Source: Pictodentalium vernedei
Taxonomy: Eukaryota; Mollusca; Scaphopoda; Dentaliida; Dentaliidae
Reading direction: 5' to 3'
Length of the DNA stretch: 64,000 bases
Assembly (NCBI GenBank): GCA_031216915.1
Contig: CM062294.1
Coordinates: 165,371,455 to 165,435,454 of the forward strand
The notes below the pieces were generated by a model. That model saw nothing but the letters and a program-made list of their open reading frames with translations. It searched no databases and had not been told where the DNA came from. Shown one piece after another: positions 1 through 10,169 of this stretch (position 1 is the stretch's first letter; each line of letters opens with the position of its first letter). Both the position numbers and the translations under genes were made by a program.

Positions 1-394
1 TCACCACATGGATGACCAGGTCCAACCCGGTGATCCATGTAAATGAAAGTTTGCAAGAGCTTCTTGTGTTTTACCCTCTGAAATTGTAAATAACTACTAA
101 GTGAGTAATCCACCCTCCACATACTGCGGTCTCAATATTTCTGTTTGATTGATTCAGTTCATTGTTTCACTTCTGGCATCACTAATAGCACATTATATTT
201 TGCATTGCACAGCACAAACACTTTTGTGTCTTTCAGACTACTTCATTCTGTAGTAAGGTGCGCATTAACTAACAAGCATTTTCTGCATAATCACGACAGG
301 ACTTCGAGATTCAACTGTATACTCTGGCTCTCATGAGATCTTTCTGGAGCTTTGATTGTTGCTTTAAAGAGTTAGAAAGCAATGATTGTTTTTT
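1..394. other. Intronic or intergenic DNA, no feature assigned
   Basis: No exon, terminal repeat or tandem structure is clear here. A stretch near 291-324 (acaggacttc followed by an ACTGTA-like end) faintly resembles the right terminus of the TA-flanked MITE at 42883-43196, so part of this may be a decayed copy. No matching left terminus was found. Confidence 0.3.
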
Positions 395-447
395 AGCTCA
401 ACTTGACAAAGTCAAGCTGAGTTATTGCCATCACTTCTCGTCCGTCG

Positions 448-491
448 GCGTACGTACGTACGTTAGTACGTTAGTACATTAGTACGTACGT
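448..491. repeat. TACG/TTAG microsatellite
   Basis: An imperfect (TACG)n run with TTAG and TTAC variants lies between the hairpin head and the satellite core of the surrounding element. Confidence 0.8.
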
Positions 492-499
492 CCACAATT

Positions 500-2640
500 T
501 CCTTTGGCACACCTCACAGGTCGCATTTATGATCAGATTACTTTGAAACTTGGTATGTTTGTTTGGGGTGACCTCTAGATGGGAGCTATCGATTTTCTTC
601 AATTTCCGTCAAAAAATGTTGCCGCGGCCAACGTTCTTAGAACTTAGTTTAGTCAAACCACAATATTTCCCTTTGGCACACCCTACAGGGCACATTTATG
701 ATTTGATTGCTTTGAAACCTGGTATGCTTATTTAGGGTGACTTCTAGATGGGAGCTATCGATTTTCTTTAATTTCCGGCAAAAAATGTTGCCACGGCCAA
801 CGTTTGTAGAACTTAGTTTAGTCAGACCTCAATATTTCCCTTTGGCACACCCTACAGGGCCCATTTATGATCAGATTGCTTTGAAACCTGGTATGCTTGT
901 TTGGGGAGACCTCTAGATGGGAGCTATCGATTTTCTTCAATTTCTGTCAAAAAATGTTGCCGCGGCCAACGTTCTTAGAACTTAGTTTAGTCAGAAGACT
1001 CAATATTTCCCTTTGGCACACCCTACAGGGTACATTTATGATTGGATTGCATTGAAACTTGGCATGCTTGTTTGGGGTGACGTCTAAATGGGAGCTATCG
1101 ATTTTCTTTAATTTCCGTCAAAAAATGTTGCCGCGGCCAACATTCTTAGAACTTAGTTTAGTCAAACCACAATATTTCACTTTGGCACACCCTACAGGGC
1201 ACATTTATGATTTGATTGCTTTGAAACCTGGTATACTTATTTAGGGTGACCTCTAGATGGGAGCTATCGATTTTCTTCAATTTCCGTCAAAAAATGTTGC
1301 CACGGCCAACGTTCGTAGAACTTAGTTTAGTCAGACCTCAATATTTCCCTTTGGCACACCCTGCAGTGCCCATTTATGAGCAGATTGCTTTGAAACCAGG
1401 TATGCTTGTTTGGGGAGACCTCTAGATGGGAGCTATCGATTTTCGTCAATTTCTGTCAAAAAATGTTGCCGCGGCCAACGTTCTTAGAACTTAGTTTAGT
1501 CAGAAGACTCAATATTTCCCTTTGGCACACCCTACAGGGTACATTTATGATTGGATTGCTTTGAAACCTTTCATGCTTGTTTGGGGTGACCTCTAGATGG
1601 GAGCTATCGATTTTCTTCAATTTCCGTCAAAAAATGTTGCTGCGGCCAACGTTCTTAGAACTTAGTTTAGTCAAACCACAATATTTCCCTTTGGCACACC
1701 CTACAGGGCACATTTATGATTTGATTGCTTTGAAACCTGGTATGCTTTTTTAGGGTGACTTGTAGATGGGAGCTATCGATTTTCTTCAATTTCCGGCAAA
1801 AAATGTTGCCACGGCCAACGTTTGTAGAACTTATTTTAGTCAGACTTCAATATTTCCCTTTGGCACACCCTAAAGGGCCCATTTATGATCAGATTGAAAC
1901 CTGGTATGCTTGTTTGGGGAGACCTCTAGATGGGAGCTATCGATTTTCTTCAATTTCTGTCGAAAAATGTTGCCGCGGCCAACGTTCTTAGAACTTATTT
2001 TAGTCAGAAGACTCAATATTTCCCTTTGGCACACGCTACAGGGTACATTTATGATTGGATTGCTTTGAAACCTGGTATGCTTGTTTGGGGAGACCTCTAG
2101 ATGGGAGCTATCGATTTTCGTCAATTTCTGTCAAAAAATGTTGCCGCGGCCAACGTTTTTAGAACAAAGTTTAGTCAGACCACAATATTTCCCTTTGGCA
2201 CACCCTACAGGGCACATTTATGATTTGATTGCTTTGAAACCTGATATGCTTGTTTGGGGAGACCTTTAGATGGGAGCTATCGATTTTCTTCAATTTCCGT
2301 CAAAAAATGTTGCCACGGCCAACGTTTTTAGTCAGAAGACTCAATATTTCCCTTTGGCACACCCTACAGGGCACATTTATGATCAGATTGCTTTGAAACC
2401 TGACATGCTTGTTTGGGGTGACCTCTAGAAGAGAGCTATCGATTTTCTGCCATTTCCATCAAAAAATATTGCCACGGCCAACGTTCTTAGAATTTAGTCT
2501 AGTCAGACCACAATATTTCCCTTTTGTACACCCTACAGGGCTTTGAAACCTGGCATGCTTGTTTGGGGAGGCCTCTAGATGGGAGCTATCGATTTTCTTC
2601 GGTTTTTGTCAAAAAATGTTGCCACTGGCAAAAGAAAATG
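500..2640 (+). repeat. Tandem array of about 169-bp units with a three-unit higher-order period
   Basis: The anchor GGGAGCTATCGATTTTC recurs at 581, 750, 919, 1090, 1259, 1428, 1599, 1768, 1932, 2103 and 2272, with diverged anchors at 2431 and 2581. Spacing is 169, 169, 171 repeating, because a unit with the insert GAAGACTC comes every third place. The higher-order period is therefore about 509 bp. The last units are shorter (159 and 150 bp). Short open frames of 60-84 codons here simply reflect the repeat. Confidence 0.9.
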
Positions 2641-2758
2641 ACTTTGGTACCAATGATCTTCAATTTTGCCATTTCATTTATAACTTACCAAGTTCAAGTT
2701 TGTCAAGTTGAGCTACAGTGTCATTGACACTTTCATTTCTTTTTGTCACATCTGTTAG

Positions 2759-2848
2759 GTTCACAGAACAAGAGTTCCATCAAGGATGTCTGGACAGTAC
2801 TGGTGGGAAACAATCCATTTTCTGCTTCAAGGATACTATAACCAAAGG
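2759..2848 (+). CDS. NPHP3: Nephrocystin-3 exon (N-terminal half of the protein)
   Basis: A 90-bp exon is bounded by CTGTTAG| upstream and |GTAAGT downstream. It starts with one base of a split codon and ends with two bases of the next. It reads FTEQEFHQGCLDS and then GKQSIFCFKDTITKG. From memory this aligns with human nephrocystin-3 around [22 protein letters not shown]. Its two leftover 3' bases join in frame with the exon at 38649, which continues the same protein. The family acts in the inversin compartment of the primary cilium together with inversin, NEK8 and ANKS6. Upstream exons lie outside the window. Alone this exon would be weak; the matching phase and order support it. Confidence 0.72.
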
Positions 2849-3194
2849 GTAAGTATTTATTAGATTTATTGGACATGGAAATTGTTCCAGTCAGTCTCAT
2901 TTTGATGTACACTGTATTCACAGGCTGTGTACCTGCCCTTACAAGTGCTTGATAACCCTCTACAGTCTAATGTCAAAATGGCCAGTTTTCATCAGCAAAT
3001 ATTTCCCATAATGCAGTTTGATATTTAACCAAATATAACTTGTTTGACAGAGCTCAGTGGTTAAATTTATAGCTAAACAAGAGAAAAACACATTGATTGG
3101 AGAAAATTCTGCTGCACTACCAGAGTGCTAGGGGTTAAGTACTTGAATTTGACGAGTAAAATTCTGGGTCCATGAATGTGCTTGAAAATCAGAT
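2849..3194. other. NPHP3 intron, unique part before element A
   Basis: This is the start of a 35.8-kb intron. A consensus donor GTAAGT begins it. Apart from short AT-rich stretches and a possible relict around 3050-3140 (TTTGACAGAGCTCAG, then CACTACCAGAGTGCTAG), nothing is recognisable before the DIRS terminus. Confidence 0.5.
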
Positions 3195-3396
3195 ATTTTT
3201 ATACTGTACCAATGACCCAGACTTAGCTGGTGCTAACTCTAACAAAACCAGGGCCAAACACAAATTTTGCCCCCCAATCCCCAAAATTTGCATCCAAAAC
3301 CAAAAGAAATCATGTCCTATAGGACCTCCATACTACGCCCCCACTGCGCATGCGCTGTGTCAAGGACGTCCCGAAATTGGTGCCAATTATCATTTT
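3195..3396 (+). repeat. Left inverted terminal repeat of element A
   Basis: It begins ATTTTTATACTGTACCAATG and runs through CAATCCCCAAAATTTGCATC to CCAATTATCATT. The same sequence is found inverted at about 10335-10527. The two arms differ at their outermost bases: this arm ends in the ACTGTACC form, while the right arm has a 34-bp AT-rich extension. Short ORFs such as one starting at 3267 are repeat-encoded artefacts. Confidence 0.9.
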
Positions 3397-4284
3397 CTGT
3401 TTGGCCCTTCATCAGTCAACATCTCACTGATCTTTGTGCTTGTAAATCTCAGTTTAAAGGATGCCAGACACGTAATTTTTGGAGAAATGGTGATTCTAAG
3501 GAGGATATAGAAGGAGGAGAGGAAAAAGAAGTGACAAAAAATAATCAGGGCTGTACTTAAAAATTTTTATGAAATTATGATAAGTTGCCTATTTTCGAGG
3601 CATGGGCCTCTTGTTGTCATTCTTGCTAAAATGTTGCACTGCTTATTAAGTGTTTCCTCTCCCCTAGCCTTCTAAGTCCTCCCTTGCAATTCTCCCATGC
3701 TTTTGGCATATTTTTGAGAAAGTTCATTTCTAAAATTCTCTTGGGAGAGTTGCTTGGATACAGAATGTTTTCTGTTATTTTCCCCATAGTTACGTTTTCA
3801 CCCATGGGTGTATAAACGTTGTGTTCTGCATCTTCCATCTGATGTTCTGCAGATTCTCCCCTGGGAGTCTCTGTCTTGCATCAGATAGAGTGTAATTTTG
3901 ATGACTGATTTCGGGCCAGTTTTTTCAGTGCCTGGAGTCATGTTTTCTGGTGTTTTACACTGTTTGTTTACATTGGCAACAGCCTTTTTTGAGGGGGGCT
4001 GTTTGCCTTTGGTGTAGTTTATCTCACTATAAGATACATTTATATTATCCGTAAGTGTCTCATTAATTATTTAATATAAATTTAAAATTTTTGACCACAC
4101 TTTGTCATCGGATCCATCGGGGCTCAACGTTACTTTTCAGAAACTTGGGCTTCGCTGAAAAAATATTTTTTCAAAATTAGTTTGATTTGCAATTGTTTTT
4201 TCATTTATTAATGGATCATGTTATTATGTATCTTTGTGTCAGGGGTTTGTGCGAGTAACTAGGACTTGTTGTTGACTTTTCACA

Positions 4285-6383
4285 ATGAAAGCATATTGTT
4301 CAAATTGTAATGGGAAGAAATCTTCCTCTGACTTTCATGATCATTGTATTAATTGTAGTCAGTGTTCTCGCACTAATCCCTGCTCTATATGTCAATATTG
4401 GGATGACAAACATTGGAAACGTGTGTCACGGTATGTTGTTACTGGAGAAAGGGCTATGCCGGCTCTTTCTCCGCAAGGTCACTCTACTCTCTCAGTTTCT
4501 ATTTCAGAGGAACAAGAACAGGGTGATGTTTCCATGTTATCTTCTGCAAGTGCGCTTCCGTCGTCACAAATGAATTCAGAGCTAGCGGCAAAAGTGCTCA
4601 TGGAGATTAGACAAATGTCGTCCGCTAGCTCGCCCGGTGTAGCATCCATTCACCGAATGGTTCGGCAGCTGGGTTCGTCCGATGCGGTCCAGGAGGAAAT
4701 GTTGGGTGATGCAAGCACTATAAACATTCAATGTGCACACCCAGTGACGGCGGATAGTAAACGAGATCGGAGGAAGCCTTTGAGTCCGGTTCCTAGCTCG
4801 TCCAGGTCCAGCCGGGCCGCGAGCGAGAGAGGCCCCTCTCTCGTACAACAACATCTGGGACCAGATGTGGTACAAAATGTGTCGCAAGCGGAGCATACGT
4901 CCGTCGCTCGGGACGCTCCATTGTATAGGCAGTCCGCGGAGACTGCTAAGGCTTCTTCTTCTCGTCAGCGCACACGACCGCACCTTGGCTGCGTGACCGC
5001 CGATATCTTACCAGCTTCGCCGATCAAGAATTCTTCGGCGACCAGGTCACACCATCCGGCAGCCAGGGACACGAGGCCGATGGACTCCGGACGTTCGCAT
5101 AGAAAAAGTATGCAGGAGCCATCTGATGCGGAGCTGCCCTCGGCGAAGCAGCGAAAGACTGCGCCTCCGCAGGTCTCGACGCTGGACATTCTTGTGCAGA
5201 TTGCACAGCTTATCACAGCATCCCAGCAGCCGACAGAAACGGTGTCGGATCGAGAATTATCCGACGGCGCTGGGTCGGTACGCTCCGCCGAAGCATCGGG
5301 GGCGGACGACCGGGAGCATCATGAGGTCCAACCGGATGGTGAAAGGGATACGGATGATTTGGAGCTATCCCTTTCGGAACAACATAAAGCTGCCGTGGAC
5401 TTCATCCGGCACTTTCTCCCTCAAGTTGTTCCGTCGGGCCAGACTGCTGCGGTTCCGGACAAGAGGATTATAGCGTCATTGGACTCTGAATTTTTTGAGC
5501 GGTTCAGGGACATCGCTCCCGAGTTTCCGTCGCAGTCCAATAATGTTGCAAGAACATTTGAATTATTGAACAACGCTATATTTAAACTTGCTTCCAAGAC
5601 GGGGAAAGCAGGTTTCTTGTCCGCCAATACTCTCAACCTGCCTTTCATTAATGCAAGGAATAAATTCGACATGGCAGGACAGGGTATACCGAGAGTTCCT
5701 CTGCGTATGGACGACGAGGCGGAAGACTTAGAGCTATCATTACCGTCGTCGGCTTCTATTCCAACCGCGGTGTTGGAAACAGCTATTCGTCTAACAGAGC
5801 CAATTTAGATGCCTTATCTTACGCAGATCACCTTACTAAGGCGTTATCACTGCGCCTTCAAGGGAAAGAATTTCAGGATATACAATCCTCTTTAAGACTT
5901 CTTTCAAGGGCAGTAGCTTATTCCACGTGTAACTCCGCCCTTTCTGTGGCAAACCTGGAGTTGGTTAGACGTGACGCAGCCCTAGCTACATCCACACTCA
6001 TGGATACTAAGGTGAAGAACTCTCTTAGAGTCGCTTCGGTCTCCGGAGAACTTCTCTTTGACGGCAAGCTTTCTGGTATTTATTATAAAATTACAAAGAA
6101 AGCTTCGGATTCTCTGTTGTTCAAATCTGCTTCTAAGAAGTCGGATACAGCAGACAAGAATAAGACAGGCACTTCTGGGTCTAATGCGCCCAAGAGAGGT
6201 TCCTATAGAGGTTCCGGTGCGTCCTCTTGGTCTAATTTGAGAGACCGTCAGGGTAGCGACTCTCGTTCGGGACGTCCTTCGGGCCGGGACAACCGGTCGG
6301 ACGCCCCGAGGTCGACGGGACGAGGTGCGGGTCGTGGAGGACGTGGTTTCTCCTACCGCAGGCCTCGCAGGTCCAGGAGGTGA
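4285..6383 (+). pseudogene. DIRS gag region, element A
   Basis: The gag-like protein starts at ATG 4285. Residues 5-39 hold a cysteine/histidine cluster (C5, C8, H18, H20, C21, C24, C27, C33, C36, then W39), typical of DIRS ORF1 and likely zinc-binding. The middle is Ser/Pro/Arg-rich. The C-terminus is Arg/Gly-rich (GRGAGRGGRGFSYRRPRR), fit for nucleic-acid binding. The region overlaps the start of the RT ORF by about 60 bp. Its function in the family is packaging or RNA binding. This copy is broken (about one break); the homologous region in element F is open throughout. Confidence 0.85.
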
Positions 6384-8199
6384 TGGCTTAAACCTCTATC
6401 GCGTAACGGTTGGCGGAAGGTTGTCGAGCTTTTCACAAGAATGGGCGTCGATTACGGACGACCCTTGGGTGAGAGGAGTGACTTCGGAAGGCCTAAAGAT
6501 ATCCTTCAAACGAAAGCCTCCATTAACTCGAAGTCCAAAGTGGACTCAACTTCCGTCAAATCCGCAGAAAAGAGACGCTCTGTTATCAGAGGTGCAGTCT
6601 CTTTTAATGAAGAACGCGGTAGAGGTCGTAGAAAACCAGGAGACTCCGGGATTCTACAGCCATCTGTTTCTGGTTCCGAAACCAGACGGCTTGTTCCGTC
6701 CAGTCATAGATTTGAGCTGGATAAACAAGCTGATCGTCGCTCCGAAATTTTATATGGAGACGATTTGGTCGGTCAGAACGATTATTCGGGTGAACGATTA
6801 TGCAACAAGCATAGATCTCAAAGATGCGTACTTTCACGTCATGGTACATCCGACATTCAGAAAGTATCTACGTTTCGCAGTCCTAGGAGTGGTGTATCAA
6901 TTCCGGGCGATGTGCTTCGGACTGAATCTAGCACCCTGGGCTTTCACTCGGATAATGAACTCGGTAATGATCTATTTCCGAGCTCATTCGTCTGCGGTAA
7001 CATCGGCCTACCTGGACGACATTCTTCAGAGGTACGGCAACGAGTTAATGCTTCAGAACGATGTTCAGAATCTACTTCTATTGCTCCGATGTCTCGGTTT
7101 TATAGTAAACGAGGAGAAGTCGGATCTGGTGCCGTCCAAGTCATTCACTCATCTGGGAATGAGCTTCGAGACGCACAACAATCTCGTTCGTCTGCCGTTA
7201 ACCAGAGCGAAATTAGTCAGTTGTTACGCTCGCTATTGTCTGCACGCAGACAAAGTCACAGCGAGAGAATTTATGAGACTGATAGGTCTGTGCGGAGCCG
7301 CTGCGGATCTCATTCCGATGGGGCGGTTACGCACGCGTCCTCTCCAAATTTTCTTGACTCAGAATTGGAGTGTGAAAATTCATTTGCTCGACGTAGACGT
7401 TCTCTTGTCAGATCAAGTGAAACAAGAGATTCAGACTTGGGCAATCATTCAGTGGTTTACTCAGGGAGTTCCGCTGCAGTTGCCGGATCCGAGTTTTACC
7501 ATTATGACGGATGCCAGTCAAACAGGTTGGGGTGCATCATTGATCCCAACGGATTCGAGATGCCAGGGTCTTTGGGATCCGCAATTCCTGTGCAAGCACA
7601 TAAACATCAAGGAAATGATGTCAATTTGGCTTGCGTTACGTCATTGGATGGACATTATTCACAATGCTCATGTCCAAATCCTATCCGACAATACGACAGT
7701 AGTGGCATATATACGGAATCAGGGAGGCAGTCATTCAGTTCCGTTGTTCAATCTAACGGAAAGAATCCTTCTGTTTGCGCTAGAACATCAGGTTCTTCTT
7801 TCGGTCCGTCATATACCGGGTCGTCTGCATGTGCTAGCAGGCTCCCTTTCACGAAAGGGTCGCTTGTTGCCGTCGGAGTGGACTCTCAACAAACAAGTAT
7901 TCAATCAGATTTGCTACCAATGGGAACGGCCAATGATAGACTTATTTGCGACACATCTCAACAATCAGTTGCAGACGTATGTGTCTCCGTGTCCGGATCC
8001 AAGAGCATTTGCAGTAGACGCTCTGTCGATCCCTTGGGACGGAATGATAGGATATGCGTATCCTCCAGCGCCGTTAATTCAACAAGTATTGCTAAAGATA
8101 AAACAATCTCAATGCAAGATTCTGTTGGTAGCATCTCTGTCGCCACAGAGACCGTGGATAAATCTACTCAGGTGTCTGTTATGGGACCTACCGCGATAG
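6325..8199 (+). CDS. DIRS reverse transcriptase / RNase H / methyltransferase-like ORF, element A
   Basis: This is a 624-codon frame. The RT domain comes first: PVIDLSWINK near residue 125, the catalytic segment SIDLKDAYFH near 165, FGLNLAPWAF, then the YLDD box near 230. RNase H follows with IMTDASQTGWGA near 393, the conserved Glu in INIKEM, and ILSDNTTVVAYIRNQGG near 455. The C-terminal part (IDLFATHLNNQ, DALSIPWDG, YAYPPAPLI, then LLVASLSPQRPW) corresponds to the Dam-like adenine methyltransferase domain of DIRS elements. It would make cDNA from element RNA. The frame overlaps gag at its 5' end, and a second long frame lies over most of it. It looks open in this copy. Confidence 0.9.
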   Translation: MRVVEDVVSPTAGLAGPGGDGLNLYRVTVGGRLSSFSQEWASITDDPWVRGVTSEGLKISFKRKPPLTRSPKWTQLPSNPQKRDALLSEVQSLLMKNAVEVVENQETPGFYSHLFLVPKPDGLFRPVIDLSWINKLIVAPKFYMETIWSVRTIIRVNDYATSIDLKDAYFHVMVHPTFRKYLRFAVLGVVYQFRAMCFGLNLAPWAFTRIMNSVMIYFRAHSSAVTSAYLDDILQRYGNELMLQNDVQNLLLLLRCLGFIVNEEKSDLVPSKSFTHLGMSFETHNNLVRLPLTRAKLVSCYARYCLHADKVTAREFMRLIGLCGAAADLIPMGRLRTRPLQIFLTQNWSVKIHLLDVDVLLSDQVKQEIQTWAIIQWFTQGVPLQLPDPSFTIMTDASQTGWGASLIPTDSRCQGLWDPQFLCKHINIKEMMSIWLALRHWMDIIHNAHVQILSDNTTVVAYIRNQGGSHSVPLFNLTERILLFALEHQVLLSVRHIPGRLHVLAGSLSRKGRLLPSEWTLNKQVFNQICYQWERPMIDLFATHLNNQLQTYVSPCPDPRAFAVDALSIPWDGMIGYAYPPAPLIQQVLLKIKQSQCKILLVASLSPQRPWINLLRCLLWDLPR

Positions 8200-8209
8200 C
8201 TTCCTCCAC

Positions 8210-9575
8210 GGGAGGATCTTCTTTCGCAGGGGAAATCGCGCCAACTCCATCACAACCTGCAAGGTCTCAACCTTCACGTTTTTCCGTTGTGCGGTCCTTC
8301 TTGCATGGCAAGCACTTTACAGGACGAGCAGTGGACGCGATTTCTAACTGTAGGAGGACCTCCTCTTCGCTAAACTATGCGGCTAAGTGGAAGGTTTTTC
8401 GTCGTTGGTGTAGGGATCATTCTGTAGATATTTTTGATCCCTCTATTCCAGACATTGCAAACTTTCTAGTATACTTGTTTGACGAAATCAAACTGCAGCC
8501 TGTTACTATTAACTGGTAGAGTGCTGGAAGCCCATATTTGGGCTTTATTCTGAAGTGCAGGTGCCACAACTAAATGGCTTCATATTCTGTGGATGTGCTT
8601 CCTGTTATTTTTGAATTGAAAGTATTTAGGCTGCAGGGATTTTCCTTGTTATAATTTATGGGAGAGTGCCACTAGGCACTCTCCCATAAATTGTAACAAG
8701 GCAAAGAGACGTGGACAAATTTGGATGATCAAAATTAACTTACCACTCTACCAGTTAAGGGTTATAGGTCTATGTTATCTGATACCTATGCACATCAAGA
8801 TAGTTTACAAATTGGATCTAATGTCTCTTTATCTAAGTTGGTTAGAAACTTCTCGATAAATAGACCCAGAACTCTTAGATTAATTCCTAAATGGAATTTA
8901 GCTTGGGTTCTTCTTAAATTGAAGGAAAAGCCATTTGAACCTCTTGGGACAGTAGATTTCAATTTCTTATCTTATAAGACAGCTTTTCTCTTAGCTTTCT
9001 CTTCTGCTAGAAGAGTCAGTGAGCTTCATGCACTGTCGGTGGATGATTCTCACTATCGTAGTGTCGGGAACACTATCACCTTCACTACTAATGTGGGTTT
9101 TTTAGCTAAGAATCAGGCTCCTAATAAATATCCGGAACCTATTGTTATTAAGGCTCTTCCGTCTTCAGACGGGCGTAGGCCTTTACTCTGTCCTGTTAGA
9201 GTGTTACGTATCTATAAACAGAGATCTCAGTTTATCAGAAAGGGACGTAAACGTTTCTTTCTGTCTTTGATGCCTAATAGAAGGGACATTTCGGTCCATT
9301 CTCTTGCTAGATGGATTCAATTAAATATCCGTACTGCTCATGAGAGTTTATCTTCTTCTCAGCAGTCTGTGCTTAAGATTTCCGCTCATGAAGTAAGAGC
9401 TCTTGCTACTTCTTGGGCTTATGCTAATAGTGTTGCTATTACAGATTTAATGAAGGCTGCTTATTGGTCTCAGCCATCCACATTCACAAATTTTTATCTC
9501 AGAAATATTGAGTCCATTTCTGGAGACCTGCATTGTTTAGGTCCGTTATCTGTCGCTCAGAATGTCGTCCACTAA
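8210..9575 (+). pseudogene. DIRS tyrosine recombinase region, element A
   Basis: The N-terminal part (SRFSVVRSFLHGKHF to FLVYLFDEIKLQPVTI) resembles the SAM-like core-binding domain of DIRS recombinases. The catalytic part is an open 267-codon stretch from 8772. It has the first arginine in SSARRVSELHAL (residues 80/81), the H-x-x-R box in HEVRALATSW (H206, R209) and the likely nucleophile Y242 in TFTNFYLR. In the family this enzyme inserts the circular DNA copy. The region is interrupted by a 242-bp MITE at 8513-8754, so the copy is not functional as it stands. Confidence 0.88.
8513..8754. mobile_element. TTAA-flanked MITE, family 1, inserted in the DIRS YR region
   Basis: Termini are CTGGTAGAGTGCTGG and the inverse ending CACTCTACCAG. 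TTAA is duplicated on both sides (8509-8512 and 8755-8758). The 242-bp interior holds AAGCCCATATTTGGGCTT near the left end and a near-perfect stem-loop (GGGAGAGTGCC / GGCACTCTCCC) in the centre. TTAA duplication points to piggyBac- or Kolobok-type mobilisation. Element F has no insertion at this site, giving a natural empty site. Family 1 recurs at 26834, 27598, 31605, 38346, 52809 and about 61890. Confidence 0.93.
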
Positions 9576-9640
9576 ACAGTTGCAACTATAGTTATGCAGG
9601 CTTTCTGTTCCGGCAGTGACTCCATCCGGCTGCCCTCTTC

Positions 9641-9684
9641 GCTCTGGGCTATTTGACCCAGGGCAAGGGGAAGGGGGGGGCGGG
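9641..9684 (+). other. Stem-loop plus G tract downstream of YR, element A
   Basis: GCTCTGGGC-tatttga-CCCAGGGC forms a stem-loop at 9641-9664, followed within a few bases by a long G-rich run. The same pair occurs at 19581, 50109 and 60637 in C, E and F, with variable G length. The role is unknown; RNA processing or priming are possibilities. Confidence 0.6.
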
Positions 9685-10025
9685 TGTTCCCTTAGGTCAC
9701 CTGCTTTATAGTGAAAAGCAAGGGAATGCCTCCTCCAAGTCAGTATTTCTGAGTCGCTTCCGGGATGGTTTTAAAGTGTAATATTAATGTTAAAATTCAT
9801 TCATGTCTTATTTTTAAAGTGTAGCTCGGTGTGAAGCATTTGTATATGTCAAGTGTCAAGCGGGCTTTAATATACAATACTCGGACACTTTTAAAAGATT
9901 ATAAAGAGTCTCAATTCTCTGGACTACTTTATTTATTGGCTTACTTTAAAAATAATTAGTATAAGGGTTATACTGGATGTTAATAGAGAACATGAATATT
10001 ATTGTGCTCAATTATTAAGGGTATT

Positions 10026-10061
10026 GTATCTTTCTAATTTAATATTAAATAAGAAAGATAC
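10026..10061 (+). other. AT-rich stem-loop in the DIRS 3' leader, element A
   Basis: GTATCTTTC pairs with GAAAGATAC across an AT-rich loop. It is also present in C (19959-19993), E (50484-50518) and F (61031-61066). The stem is intact in all four although other parts have diverged. Confidence 0.6.
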
Positions 10062-10169
10062 ATGTAAAGCCTAATACTCCTTTTCTCCTTAAGGGGTTAC
10101 CTCTTTATTATATAGTTGAGCTTATTGGATTTTCCTCTATGTCCTAGGCCCTCCAGCCTTTTTACTATT

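Larger units (their letters stand above)
395..2714. mobile_element. Hairpin-headed TIR element with a satellite core
   Basis: The element opens with AGCTCAACTTGACAAA, which folds at once with GTCAAGCTGAG into a short hairpin (395-422). It closes with the inverted copy TTTGTCAAGTTGAGCT at 2699-2714. After the hairpin comes a CGTCCGTC-rich stretch with a TACG microsatellite, then about 13 tandem units of roughly 169 bp. There is no transposase reading frame, so it is non-autonomous. The same plan (AGCTC hairpin head, CGTCCGTC-like leader, 150-175 bp tandem core) recurs at 39527-42178 and near 25149. It lies just upstream of an NPHP3 exon. The superfamily is unknown and no target-site duplication is obvious. 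Confidence 0.6.

Noticed and set aside
550-2727. CRISPR-like array or a repeated protein gene in the 169-bp tandem units
   Set aside because: Units are directly adjacent with no unique spacers, the genome is eukaryotic, and the frames are broken differently in each unit. It is a satellite.
3172-3560. Open frames of 97-112 codons at the left end of A, with counterparts at 10242, 54428, 54508 and 61247
   Set aside because: They lie in the inverted terminal repeats and recur on both strands of every copy. They reflect the repeat, not a protein.
4582-5216. Minus-strand open frames across the gag regions (also 14972, 15821, 56032)
   Set aside because: They are shadows of gag, caused by its Arg/Ser-rich codon content; no independent motif or start context.
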